DNA of 43,224 nucleotides from Acidobacteriota bacterium (GTDB taxonomy: Bacteria > Acidobacteriota > Blastocatellia > Pyrinomonadales > Pyrinomonadaceae): assembly GCA_020200135.1 (NCBI GenBank), contig JAIVJI010000113.1:1-43224 (forward strand), written 5' to 3'. The translations under genes and the position numbers were made by a program. Shown here one piece after another: positions 7,477 through 16,058 of the stretch (position 1 is its first letter; every line of letters starts with the position of its first letter). The notes beneath the pieces are model-generated. The model saw nothing but the letters and a program-made list of their open reading frames with translations, was not told the DNA's origin and did no database searches.

Positions 7477-8994
7477 ATGCTTGAACTGAGGGCCATTACC
7501 AAACGCTTCGGCGACGTGCTCGCCAACGACCACATCGACATCAGGGTCGAGCCGGGGACGATTCACGCCATCGTGGGCGAGAACGGGGCGGGGAAGTCGA
7601 CGGCGATGCGCATCGCCTACGGCTTCTACACCGCCGACTCGGGCGAGACTCTGGTGGACGGCGAGCCGCGCCGGATCGCGACGCCGCACGACGCCATCCG
7701 GCTCGGCATCGGGATGGTCCACCAGCACTTCATGCTGGTGGACACGATGACGGTGGCCGAGAACATCGTCCTGGGCGCGGAGCCGGGCTCGGCCGCGTCG
7801 ATAGACTTGCGCGAGGCGGCGCGTGAGATTCGCGCGCTCTCCGACGAGTTCCGCCTGTCGGTCGACCCCGGCGCGCTCGTCCACGACCTCTCGGTCGGGC
7901 AGCAGCAGCGCGTCGAGCTGCTCAAGGCTCTCTACCGGCGCGCGCGCCTGCTCATCCTCGACGAGCCCACGGCCGTCCTCACCCCGCAGGAGGTCGAGGA
8001 GTTTTTCGCCATCCTCCGGCGGATGCGCGAGCAGGGCAAGACCGTCATCATCATCACGCACAAGCTCTCGGAGGTGCTCGCCATCTCGGACGACGTGACG
8101 GTGATGCGCGACGGCCGCGTCGTCGGGCGCGTCAAGACCGCCGGGACGAGCGCGGCCGAGCTGGCCCGCATGATGGTCGGCCGCGACGTGCTGCTCCGCG
8201 TCGAGAAGCCGGACGCCGAGCCGGGCGAGGCGGTGCTGAGCGTCAAACGCCTCTCCGTGACCGTGGACAAAGGCGAGCGCGGGTTGCGCGACGTGTCGTT
8301 CGAGGTGAGGGCGGGCGAGATAGTCGGCGTCGCGGGCGTCGAGGGCAACGGCCAGACCGAGCTGATCGAGGCGCTCGCGGGGCTCGTCCCCGCCGCCCGG
8401 CTCGGCGGCGAGGTCGCGTTCGGCGGGCGCGACGTGACGCGCGCCGGCGCGCGCGAGCGACTTGAGATGGGCATCGCGCACATCCCCGAAGACCGCCACC
8501 GGCGCGGGCTGCTGCTCGACTTCGACCTGTCGGAGAATTCGATACTCGGGCTCCACTACCGCCCGCCGGCCGTCTCGGTCGGGCCGCTGCTCGACCTGTC
8601 GGGCATCCGCGCGCGCGCCCAGCAACTCATCAGCGACTTCGACGTGCGCCCGGCGAACCCGGATTTGCCGGCGCGCTCGCTCTCGGGCGGCAACCAGCAG
8701 AAGCTCATCATCGGCCGCGAGTTCGGGCTGAGGCCCAAGCTCCTGCTCGTCTCGCAGCCGACGCGCGGCGTGGACATCGGTGCCATCGAGTTCATACACC
8801 GCAAGCTGGTCGAGCTGCGCGACGAGGGCTGCGCCATCCTGCTCGTCTCGGCCGAGCTGGAAGAGGTCACCTCGCTCTCCGACCGCCTGCTCGTCATCTA
8901 CCACGGCCGCATCGTCGGCGAGGTCGACCCCAGGCGCGCCACGCAGGAAGAGATCGGCCTCCTGATGACAGGGGGAGAAAGCAGTAGTCAGTAA
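7477..8994 (+). CDS. Nucleoside ABC transporter, double ATPase subunit
   Basis: The 505-residue protein holds two ATPase domains. The first has Walker [10 protein letters not shown] (residues 34-42), Q-loop [15 protein letters not shown], signature [15 protein letters not shown] and Walker [12 protein letters not shown]. The second has the degenerate P-loop [10 protein letters not shown], then [20 protein letters not shown] and [15 protein letters not shown], as in the RbsA/YufO sugar and nucleoside importers. It energises import with the BmpA-like protein and two permeases. It begins 9 nt after bmpA. Its last residues SSSQ and its TAA are encoded by a heptad repeat, so the natural C-terminus has probably been replaced by the repeat. 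Confidence 0.95.
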   Translation: MLELRAITKRFGDVLANDHIDIRVEPGTIHAIVGENGAGKSTAMRIAYGFYTADSGETLVDGEPRRIATPHDAIRLGIGMVHQHFMLVDTMTVAENIVLGAEPGSAASIDLREAAREIRALSDEFRLSVDPGALVHDLSVGQQQRVELLKALYRRARLLILDEPTAVLTPQEVEEFFAILRRMREQGKTVIIITHKLSEVLAISDDVTVMRDGRVVGRVKTAGTSAAELARMMVGRDVLLRVEKPDAEPGEAVLSVKRLSVTVDKGERGLRDVSFEVRAGEIVGVAGVEGNGQTELIEALAGLVPAARLGGEVAFGGRDVTRAGARERLEMGIAHIPEDRHRRGLLLDFDLSENSILGLHYRPPAVSVGPLLDLSGIRARAQQLISDFDVRPANPDLPARSLSGGNQQKLIIGREFGLRPKLLLVSQPTRGVDIGAIEFIHRKLVELRDEGCAILLVSAELEEVTSLSDRLLVIYHGRIVGEVDPRRATQEEIGLLMTGGESSSQ

Positions 8995-9104
8995 ACAGTA
9001 GTCAGCAGACAGTAGCGCTCCGCGCCGCGGTCGTTGACTCTGACACCCTGACGTTTCGACTCTGATGGGTCTTCTACTGACTACTGACTGCTGACTACTG
9101 ACCA
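8981..9104. repeat. Heptad inverted repeat, AGTAGAC type (copy 2)
   Basis: The left arm (8981-9015) has units CAGTAGT, CAGTAAA, CAGTAGT, CAGCAGA, CAGTAG; the right arm is 9074-9100 with a few further bases. 8996-9015 pairs with the right arm with one mismatch over 20 bp. Its loop starts CGCTCCGCG like copy 1. The left arm contains the ABC gene's stop and the right arm ends 10-14 nt before the permease ATG. Confidence 0.9.
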
Positions 9105-9114
9105 CTCGAATCCC

Positions 9115-10118
9115 ATGAAACTTCTCCGCGAACTCCTTTTCCCCGTCATCGCCGTGGTGGTGGCGTTCGTCGTCGGCGGCGTCATCGTGTGGGTCATCGG
9201 CGACGACCCGTTCGAGGTCTACGGGCTGCTCCTCGGCAGCGCGCTGACGTGGCCCGACGGCATCGGCTACACGCTCTTCTACGCGACGCCGCTCATCTTC
9301 ACGGGGCTGGCGGTTGGCTCAACTACGGCTTCGAGGGCCTGCCGGGCGGGCTGCCGGCGGTCGTCCTCGTGCCGCTGGCGGTGCTGGCGGCCGTCGCGGC
9401 CGGCGCGGCGTGGGGCGCGATACCGGGGTGGCTCAAGGCGCGCTTCGGCGCGCACGAGGTCATCACGACCATCATGCTCAACTTCATCGCCGTCGCGCTC
9501 ATCAGCTACTTCACGCAGTACTACTACAAGGCGCCGGGCGACCCCATCATGCAGAGCGTGCCGGTCGGCGCGGCGGCGCACATCCCGCGCCTCGGCGACT
9601 TCGTGCCGGGGCTCCCCAGCCGCATCCCCGTCAACGTCGCCTTCCTGCTCGCCATCCTCGCGTGCGCGCTCGTCTACGTCTTCCTGTGGCGGACGAAGTG
9701 GGGCTACGAGATACGCGCGACCGGTGCGAACCCGTCGGCGGCCGAGTACGGCGGCATCAACGTGCGCAAGCAGATTGTGGTGGCGATGGCCGTCTCGGGG
9801 GGCTTAGCCGGGATGGTCGGCATCAACGAGGTGCTCGGCTACCGGCACCTCTACTACCACGAGTTCTCGGCGAGCTACGGCTACACCGGCATCGCGGTGG
9901 CGCTGCTCGGCCGCAATCACCCGGTCGGCGTCTTCATCGCCGCCATCCTCTTCGGCATCCTCCTGCGCGGCGGCATCTTTGTCGACGCGTTCTCCGAGCA
10001 CGTGACGAAGGACCTGGTCGAGGTGCTCCAGGGGCTCGTCATCCTCTTCGTGGCGGCGGGCGTCAACTACCGCTGGATGTCGAACAGGTTCAGCCTGCTC
10101 AGGCGCTCGAAGGTCTAG
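9115..10118 (+). pseudogene. Nucleoside ABC permease (BmpC/YufP type), internal deletion with frameshift
   Basis: The gene starts at ATG 9115 with MKLLRELLFPVIAVVVAFVV and runs to YATPLIFTGLAV (codon 9313). The homologous reading then moves to the other frame at 9312-9318: GWLNYGFEGLPGGLPAVVLV, GAIPGWLKARFGAHEVITT and so on to the stop at 10116-10118. Members of this permease family have a stretch resembling AFRAGLFNIGAEGQ just after TGLAV. Here that segment, roughly 20-30 residues by family length, is absent. The rest, with EVITTIMLNF and the ANPSAAEYGGI loop, is intact. As read, the permease is broken. Either the importer is inactive or this is an assembly error. It is an inner-membrane component in context. 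Confidence 0.85.
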
Positions 10119-10141
10119 GCCGCGCGCGGACGTTTACCACT

Positions 10142-11026
10142 ATGGGCGACATCATCAACATCGGTTTGTTCTTCTCGGCCATCAGGCTCGCGACGCCGCT
10201 GCTGCTCGCCGCGCTCGGCGGGATGTTCTCCGAGCGCGCGGGCGTCATCAACATCGCGCTCGAAGGGCTGATGCTGGCCGGGGCGTTCACGGCCGCCGCG
10301 GTCACGTGGTACGCGGGCAGCCCGTGGGTCGGGCTGCTCTCGGCGATAGTGGCGGGCGCCGCGATAGCTGGCATCCACGCCGTGGCCTGCATACGCTACA
10401 AGGCCGACCAGGTCGTCTCGGGCACGGCCATCAACATCCTGCTGACGGGCGTGCCCGCGCTCCTGAGCGGCGCGTTCTTCCTCTCGTCCGGCTCGACGCC
10501 GCAGATTCCGAAGGAGAACCTGATAGCCTGGACGCCGATCTTCATCGCGTTCGCGCTCGTGCCGCTGACCTACTACGCGCTCTACTACACGCCGTTCGGG
10601 CTGCGGCTGCGCGCGGTGGGCGAGAACCCCGAGGCGGCCGACGCGGCGGGCGTGAGCGTCCGCGCGATGCGCTACACGGGCGTGCTCCTGTCGGGCGCTC
10701 TGGCCGGCATCGGCGGCGCCTACCTCTCCATCGGCCAGTCGTCGCTGTTCACGCGCAACATGAGCGCGGGGCGCGGCTTCATCGCGCTGGCGGCGCTCAT
10801 CTTCGGCAAGTGGCGCCCCGTCCAGACGATGCTCGCCTGCCTGCTCTTCGGCTTCACGGAGGCCGTCGCCATCCAGCTCCAGGGCGTCCCCATCGGCGGC
10901 GCGGAGATACCCAACCAGTTCATCCAGATCATCCCCTACGTGCTGACCATCGTCGTCCTCGCCGGCTTCATCGGCACCTCGCGCGCCCCGCGCGCCCTCG
11001 GCATCCCGTATCAAAAGGAAAAGTAG
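10142..11026 (+). CDS. Nucleoside ABC transporter permease 2 (YufQ type)
   Basis: The 294-residue protein from ATG 10142 has the BPD_transp_2/BmpD pattern: several hydrophobic helices, MFSERAGVINIALEGLMLAG in the first third, ADQVVSGTAINILLTGVPAL, GENPEAADAAGVSVRAMRY in the cytoplasmic loop, and SAGRGFIALAALIFGKWRP. It pairs with the upstream permease to form the membrane channel for nucleosides. It follows permease 1 by 23 nt. The last codons AAG GAA AAG TAG run into a heptad repeat that supplies the stop. Confidence 0.94.
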   Translation: MGDIINIGLFFSAIRLATPLLLAALGGMFSERAGVINIALEGLMLAGAFTAAAVTWYAGSPWVGLLSAIVAGAAIAGIHAVACIRYKADQVVSGTAINILLTGVPALLSGAFFLSSGSTPQIPKENLIAWTPIFIAFALVPLTYYALYYTPFGLRLRAVGENPEAADAAGVSVRAMRYTGVLLSGALAGIGGAYLSIGQSSLFTRNMSAGRGFIALAALIFGKWRPVQTMLACLLFGFTEAVAIQLQGVPIGGAEIPNQFIQIIPYVLTIVVLAGFIGTSRAPRALGIPYQKEK

Positions 11027-11152
11027 GCAGTAGTCAGTAGGCAGTAGACAGTAGTAAATTAGTCACGCGCGACAAGCATCTCCCATGAAACGGTTTTCGA
11101 CTGACTACCGTCTACCGGTTTTTCGACTGACTACTGACTACTGACTACTGAC
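11023..11152. repeat. Heptad inverted repeat, AGTAGAC type (copy 3)
   Basis: The left arm 11023-11054 has units such as AGTAGTC, AGTAGGC, AGTAGAC and provides the permease stop TAG at 11024-11026. The right arm occupies 11101-11152 with CTGACTA and CTACTGA repeats. It ends 2 nt before the ATG of the next gene, leaving no room for a Shine-Dalgarno sequence. Confidence 0.9.
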
Positions 11153-11154
11153 TT

Positions 11155-13254
11155 ATGGCTATCTCGCTCAGGCCCGAACATCTAAAGCGTTACAAGGACA
11201 TGGCGATGCTGCTGATGAGGTACGGGCGCGCCGACCTCGTCCGCAGCGCCGGGCTCGAAGAGGCCATCGAGGGCACGCAGGACATTCAGGTCTCGCCCGC
11301 GAAGATGGAGGAGCTGGCGGCCGACATCGAGAAGATGGGGCCGACCTTCATCAAGCTCGCGCAGCTCCTCTCGACGCGCGCCGACCTGCTCCCCCAGCCC
11401 TACATCGACGCGCTCACGCGGCTCCAGGACAAGGTCGAGCCCTTCCCGTTCACGGAGGTCGAGCAGATCGTCGCCGCCGAGCTGGGCGTCCGCGTCTCGA
11501 AGGCGTTCTCGCGCTTCGACTCCAAGCCCATCGCGGCCGCCTCGCTCGGACAGGTCCACCGCGCGGCGCTGCGCGACGGCCGCGAGGTCGTCGTCAAGGT
11601 GCAGCGCCCCGGCATCCGCGAGGAGATGTCGAAGGACATGGACGTGCTCGGCGACATGGCCTCCCTCCTCGACTCGCACACCGAGGCCGGCCGCAAGTAC
11701 GAGTTCACGCCCTTCCTCGACGAGTTCCGCAAGAACCTGCTGCGCGAGCTCGACTACCGGCTCGAGGCGCGCAACCTCGTCATCTTCGCCAACAACCTGC
11801 GCGACTTCGACCGCATCGTCGTCCCGCAGCCCGTCGAGGACTTCACGACCTCGCGCGTGCTGACGATGGACTACATCTCGGGGCGGAAGATAACTTCGCT
11901 CTCGCCGCTTGCCAAGATCGACCTCGACGGCTACCGGCTCGCCGAGCACCTCTTCCAGGCGTACCTCCAGCAGATACTCATCGACGGCTTCTTCCACGCC
12001 GACCCGCACCCCGGCAACGTCTTCCTCACCGACGACGGCCGCGTGGCGCTCATCGACCTCGGCATGGTCGCGCGCATCACGCCGCGCTTCCAGGAGAGCC
12101 TGATCCAGCTCCTCCTGGCCATCAGCGAGGGGAAGGGCGACGACGCGGCCGACATCACCATCCGCATCGGCGAGGCCAAGCCCGGCTTCGACGAGAAGAC
12201 GTTCCGCCGCCTCGTCGCCGACCTCGTGCTGGAGAACCAGAACGCGCAGCTGGAGAACATCGACTCGGGGCGCGTCGTCCTGCGCATCACGCAGATCGCG
12301 GGCGAGTGCAACTTCCGCCTCCCGCCCGAGTTCACGATGATCGCCAAGACGCTCTTGAACCTCGACCAGGTCGTCCACACGCTCGACCCGAAGTTCGACC
12401 CCAACTTCGCCATCCGCAACTGGGCCGACGTCATCCTGCAGCGGCGGCTCCAGAAGAGCCTCTCGGCCGGAAACATCTACTCGACGGTGCTGGAGCTGAA
12501 GGAGTTCGTCGACAAGCTGCCCTCGCGCGTCAACCAGCTCGTCGACACGCTCACCAACAAGGGCATCCACATCGACGTGGACGCCATCGACGAGCACAGC
12601 CTGCTCGCCAGCCTCCACAAGATCGCCAACCGCATCACGGTCGGCGGCGTGGCGTTGGCCGCGATGCAGGGGCGCTTTCACTTCTACGAAGGCTACACGC
12701 TCGAGGAGGTGACGTTCCCCATCCGCGTGCTGGGCCTCCTCGGCGCGAAGAGCCTGGTGCTGACGAACGCGGCCGGGGGGTTGAACAACTCCTTCGACCA
12801 GGGCTCGCTCGTCCTCATCAGCGACCACCTGAACCTGATGGGCACCAACCCCCTGCTCGGCCGCAACGACGAGCGGTTCGGCCCGCGCTTCCCCGACATG
12901 ACCGAGGTCTACGACCGCGAGTACCAGGACGCGGCCATCACCGAGGCGCGCGAGATGGGGCTGGAACTGAGGCGCGGCATCTACGCCGCGCTCACCGGCC
13001 CCAGCTACGAGACGCCGGCCGAGATACGGATGCTCCGCCTGCTCGGCGCCGACGCCGTCGGGATGAGCACCGTGCCCGAGGCCATCGTCGCGCGGCAGAT
13101 GTCCTTGCGCGTGCTCGGGCTCTCCTGCATCACCAACATGGCCGCCGGCGTCCTCGACAAGCCCATCAACCACGAGGAGGTCATCGAGACCGGCGAGCGC
13201 GTCCGCGAGACCTTCGCGGAGCTGCTGCGGCGGGTGATACCAAAGCTGACGTGA
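11155..13254 (+). CDS. UbiB/ABC1-family kinase fused to a truncated purine nucleoside phosphorylase
   Basis: One open frame of 699 residues joins two unrelated proteins. Residues 1 to about 502 are an AarF/UbiB atypical kinase: KLAQ (67-70; families have KxGQ), the Ala-rich loop AAASLGQVHRA (127-137), HADPHPGN (281-288) and DLG (301). UbiB proteins assist ubiquinone biosynthesis and usually end in transmembrane helices, lost here after ANRITVGGVALA. From about residue 503 (AMQGRFHFYEGY) to the end is the C-terminal two thirds of PNP: TNAAGGLNNS, ALTGPSYETPAEIRM, GADAVGMSTVPEA and SCITNMAAGVL. The PNP N-terminus with its GSGLG phosphate loop is missing. This looks like a deletion fusion. PNP fits the salvage operon; UbiB does not. 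Confidence 0.9.
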   Translation: MAISLRPEHLKRYKDMAMLLMRYGRADLVRSAGLEEAIEGTQDIQVSPAKMEELAADIEKMGPTFIKLAQLLSTRADLLPQPYIDALTRLQDKVEPFPFTEVEQIVAAELGVRVSKAFSRFDSKPIAAASLGQVHRAALRDGREVVVKVQRPGIREEMSKDMDVLGDMASLLDSHTEAGRKYEFTPFLDEFRKNLLRELDYRLEARNLVIFANNLRDFDRIVVPQPVEDFTTSRVLTMDYISGRKITSLSPLAKIDLDGYRLAEHLFQAYLQQILIDGFFHADPHPGNVFLTDDGRVALIDLGMVARITPRFQESLIQLLLAISEGKGDDAADITIRIGEAKPGFDEKTFRRLVADLVLENQNAQLENIDSGRVVLRITQIAGECNFRLPPEFTMIAKTLLNLDQVVHTLDPKFDPNFAIRNWADVILQRRLQKSLSAGNIYSTVLELKEFVDKLPSRVNQLVDTLTNKGIHIDVDAIDEHSLLASLHKIANRITVGGVALAAMQGRFHFYEGYTLEEVTFPIRVLGLLGAKSLVLTNAAGGLNNSFDQGSLVLISDHLNLMGTNPLLGRNDERFGPRFPDMTEVYDREYQDAAITEAREMGLELRRGIYAALTGPSYETPAEIRMLRLLGADAVGMSTVPEAIVARQMSLRVLGLSCITNMAAGVLDKPINHEEVIETGERVRETFAELLRRVIPKLT

Positions 13255-13328
13255 ATGGTGAATGGTAAATCGTGAATAGTTAAAAACCGATTCTTCCATT
13301 CACGATTTACCATTCACCATTCACGTCA
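13247..13328. repeat. Heptad inverted repeat, AATGGTG type
   Basis: The left arm 13247-13277 contains AATGGTG, AATGGTA, AATCGTG, AAT and pairs perfectly over 31 bp with 13298-13328 around a 20-nt loop. It contains the stop TGA of the UbiB::PNP frame (13252-13254). The right arm ends 18 nt before the udk ATG. Confidence 0.95.
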
Positions 13329-13346
13329 TTCGGAGCGAAGCGACGA

Positions 13347-14021
13347 ATGATCATCGGCATCTGCGGCGGGACGGGGTCGGGCAAGACGACGGTGGCGAAC
13401 CGGATTCTGGAGGCGGTGAGCCAGGACGAGGTCGTCTTCCTCCAGCAGGACTCATACTACCGCGACCTCGACCAGCTCCCGCTCGACATCCGCAACGTCG
13501 TCAACTTCGACCACCCGGACGCCATCGACAACGACCTCCTCGTCGAGCACCTCCGCGCGCTCAAAGCCGGCCGCTCGGTCGAGCTGCCGCTCTACGACTT
13601 CAAGACGCACTCGCGCCGCGCCGAGACCTTGCACGTCGAGCCGCAGCCCATCATCATCATCGAGGGCATCCTCATCTTCGCCGAGCAGCGCCTGCTCGAC
13701 GAGATGGACATACGCGTCTACGTGGACACGCCCGACGACATCCGCTTCATCCGCCGGCTGCGCCGCGACGTGGCCGAGCGCGGGCGCACCGTCGAGTCGG
13801 TCATCGAGCAGTACCTCTCGACCGTCCGCCCGATGCACATGCAGTTCGTCGAGCCCTCGAAGCGCGCGGCCGACGTCATCATCCCCGAGGGCGGGCACAA
13901 CCTCGTGAGCATCGGCCTCATCTCGGGCCGCATCCGCGAGCGGCTGTCCGACGCGCGCAGGACGCGCGACGAGTCGGCGCCGGCCGTCGCCGTCGGGCTC
14001 GGGGTGCGGCAGGGAGGGTAA
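13347..14021 (+). CDS. udk: Uridine kinase
   Basis: Udk phosphorylates uridine and cytidine with ATP or GTP to give UMP or CMP. The 224-residue product starts MIIGICGGTGSGKTT (Walker A at residues 7-14), then FLQQDSYYRDL with the substrate Asp, NFDHPDAIDNDLL, IIIEGILIFAE and IRVYVDTPDDIRFIRRLRRD. All are standard for the family; the last 25 residues are a loose Ala/Arg tail. It follows the nucleoside importer and phosphorylases, and its TAA (14019-14021) is followed at once by the GTG of cdd. Imported uridine and cytidine can therefore be kept as nucleotides here. Confidence 0.95.
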   Translation: MIIGICGGTGSGKTTVANRILEAVSQDEVVFLQQDSYYRDLDQLPLDIRNVVNFDHPDAIDNDLLVEHLRALKAGRSVELPLYDFKTHSRRAETLHVEPQPIIIIEGILIFAEQRLLDEMDIRVYVDTPDDIRFIRRLRRDVAERGRTVESVIEQYLSTVRPMHMQFVEPSKRAADVIIPEGGHNLVSIGLISGRIRERLSDARRTRDESAPAVAVGLGVRQGG

Positions 14022-14453
14022 GTGAGCACGGACACCGTAAACGACGACCTGAGGGAACTCATCACGCGTGCGACCGGCGCGCGGCAGTGCGCGCTGGCGC
14101 GCTACTCGAACTTCTGCGTCGGCGCGGCGCTCGAAGCCGAGGGCGGCGTCTACACCGGCTGCAACGTCGAGAGCGCGGCCTACGAGCAGACCATCTGCGC
14201 CGAGCGCGTCGCCATCTGGAAGGCGCTCTCCGAAGGGCAGCGCAAGTTCCGCCGGCTCTGCGTCGTCGTGGACACCGAGCGCCTGACGCCGCCGTGCGGC
14301 GCCTGCCGCCAGGTCATCTGGGAGTTCTGCGGCGACATCCCCGTCGTGCTCGCCAACCTGCGCGGCGACACCCAGACCTACCAGATGAAGGAGCTGCTCC
14401 CGCACCCCTTCGACGCGGGCTTCCTCGAAGAGACCGGCGCCGAGCAGAAGTAG
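14022..14453 (+). CDS. cdd: Cytidine deaminase
   Basis: Cdd hydrolyses (deoxy)cytidine to (deoxy)uridine. The 143-residue protein is the small tetrameric type: YSNFCVGAALEAEGG near the N-terminus, GCNVESAAYEQTICAERVAI with the zinc Cys and catalytic Glu (CAE), and PPCGACRQVIWEF with the two other zinc Cys. The GTG start abuts the udk stop, and AGGGAGGG (about 14012-14019) in the udk end serves as ribosome site. With udk, the phosphorylases and the importer it completes a pyrimidine salvage path. Confidence 0.95.
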   Translation: MSTDTVNDDLRELITRATGARQCALARYSNFCVGAALEAEGGVYTGCNVESAAYEQTICAERVAIWKALSEGQRKFRRLCVVVDTERLTPPCGACRQVIWEFCGDIPVVLANLRGDTQTYQMKELLPHPFDAGFLEETGAEQK

Positions 14454-14471
14454 CGCGCCCTTGTGACGAAC

Positions 14472-15893
14472 ATGAGAGCAACCACCAAACGACTCTTCCT
14501 CTGTCTCGTACTCCTTTCGCAAGTCGTTCTGCCCCCCGCCGCTTCCGCGCGGCAGAGGGCGCGCCGCGTTGACCTGATCGTCAGCGGCGGCGCGGTCGTG
14601 ACGATGGACGCGGGCCGCCGCATCATCGAGGACGGCGCGGTCGCGGTCGCGGGCGGGAAGATAGTCGCCGTGGGGAAGCGCGCGGACGTGCTGAGGGCTT
14701 ACGCGGCGCGCGAGGTCATCGACGCGCGCGGCCGCGCCGTCATCCCCGGCCTCGTCAACGGGCACACGCACATCCCGATGTCGCTCTTCCGAGGCATCGC
14801 CGACGACCTCGACCTCAACGAGTGGCTGACCAAGTTCATCTTCCCCGCCGAGGCCAAGAACGTCACCGAGGAGTTCGTCCGCGCCGGGACGCAGCTCGGA
14901 CTGGCCGAGATGATTCGCGGCGGGACGACCACCTACTGCGACATGTACTACTTCGAGGACGCCGTCGCCGAGGAGACCGAGCGCGCCGGGGTGCGCGCCG
15001 TGCTCGGCGAGACCGTCATCGACTTCCCCGTGCCCGACAACAAGACCTGGCCCGACGCGATGCGCTACGTCGAGCGCTTCGTCGCGCGCTGGAAGGGGAA
15101 CCGGCTCATCACGGCCGCCGTCGCGCCGCACGCGCCCTACACCGTCTCAGAGGCGCACCTGCGCGAGGTGCGCGCCTTCTCCGACCGCACGGGCGCGCCC
15201 GTCGTCACGCACGTCGCCGAGACGCGCAAGGAGGTCGAGGACGTCACGCGCGATCACGGCGCGCGCCCGGTCGAGTACCTCGCGCGCATCGGCTTCCTCT
15301 CGCCCCGCACCGTCGCCGCGCACACCGTGCACCTGACCGAGGGCGAGATCAATCTCCTCAAGCAGCACGGCGTCGGCTCCATTCACAACCCCGAGTCGAA
15401 CATGAAGCTGGCGTCGGGCGTCGCGCCCGTGCCGCAGATGTTGAGGGCGGGCGTGCTGTTGGGCCTCGGCACCGACGGCGCGGCGTCGAACAACGACCTC
15501 GGCATGTGGGAGGCGATGGATTTGGCGGCGAAGCTGCACAAGCTGACGACGGGCGACCCGAAGGTCGTCACGGCCGAGGAGGCTCTGGCGTTGGCGACCA
15601 TCAACGGTGCGCGCGCCCTGCACATGGAGAAGGACATCGGCTCCGTCGAGGCGGGGAAGCGCGCCGACCTCGTCGTCGTCGACCTCGACGCGCTCCACCA
15701 GACGCCGCGCTACAGCCTCTACTCGCACCTCGTCTACGCGACGAAGGCTTCGGACGTGCGCACGGTCGTCATCGAGGGGCGCGTCGTCATGCGCGACCGC
15801 CGCCTGCTCACGCTCGACGAGCCGCTCATCAAGCGGCGCGCGCGCGCCATCCGCGAGCGCATCTCGCGCAGCCTCTCGGCCCCCGGCCGCTGA
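14472..15893 (+). CDS. Exported amidohydrolase, MTA/SAH-deaminase (MtaD/TrzN) type
   Basis: The protein belongs to the amidohydrolase superfamily that deaminates adenosine-like or triazine-like substrates. From ATG 14472 (GTG 14463 is an alternative) it has about 473 residues. A signal peptide comes first (MRATTKRLFLCLVLLSQVVL, cleavage near ASA-RQ), so it may act outside the cytoplasm. Metal-site motifs follow: VNGHTHIPMSLFRG, APHAPYT, VVTHVAETRKE, HTVHL and LGTDGAASNNDLGMWEAM, with the usual substrate loops for MtaD. The N- and C-terminal composite beta-sandwich parts are present. Placed after cdd, it probably deaminates a nucleoside such as 5'-methylthioadenosine, adenosine or a guanine analogue; which one cannot be read. 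Confidence 0.88.
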   Translation: MRATTKRLFLCLVLLSQVVLPPAASARQRARRVDLIVSGGAVVTMDAGRRIIEDGAVAVAGGKIVAVGKRADVLRAYAAREVIDARGRAVIPGLVNGHTHIPMSLFRGIADDLDLNEWLTKFIFPAEAKNVTEEFVRAGTQLGLAEMIRGGTTTYCDMYYFEDAVAEETERAGVRAVLGETVIDFPVPDNKTWPDAMRYVERFVARWKGNRLITAAVAPHAPYTVSEAHLREVRAFSDRTGAPVVTHVAETRKEVEDVTRDHGARPVEYLARIGFLSPRTVAAHTVHLTEGEINLLKQHGVGSIHNPESNMKLASGVAPVPQMLRAGVLLGLGTDGAASNNDLGMWEAMDLAAKLHKLTTGDPKVVTAEEALALATINGARALHMEKDIGSVEAGKRADLVVVDLDALHQTPRYSLYSHLVYATKASDVRTVVIEGRVVMRDRRLLTLDEPLIKRRARAIRERISRSLSAPGR

Positions 15894-15900
15894 AGGGGAC

Positions 15901-15931
15901 GAAGGGACGCGGGACGGCCGTCCGTCCCTTC
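15901..15931 (+). terminator. Hairpin after the amidohydrolase gene
   Basis: GAAGGGACG and CGTCCCTTC pair across GACGGCCGTC, itself palindromic, just after the stop. No T-tract follows, so it is a possible Rho-independent-like stabiliser rather than a strong terminator. The remaining bases to 16058 show no gene; ACGGAG at 16045-16050 is the ribosome site of the next gene. Confidence 0.5.
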
Positions 15932-16058
15932 CGCCCTCCCGAAATAGCCGCGCCGCGGGTTGAACGTCGGCGCGACCGGGGGCATAATGGGCGCGTCAAA
16001 CGTGTGTGGTCTTCAGGCGAGCGTCATTGCTCGCTTTTGAATTTACGGAGTCTTTATA

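Noticed and set aside
8223..8500. Second ABC ATPase domain lacks a normal Walker A Lys
   Set aside because: This degenerate P-loop (GNGQTEL) is normal for the RbsA/YufO-like double ATPases; it is not a sign of decay.
6334..9105. Very long minus-strand open frame (923 codons) across bmpA and the ABC ATPase
   Set aside because: It is a GC-rich antisense frame over clear plus-strand genes with family motifs; its translation is repetitive Arg/Asp/Val-rich and matches no family.
11182..13299. Minus-strand 705-codon frame opposite UbiB::PNP
   Set aside because: Antisense artefact; the opposite strand has kinase and PNP motifs.
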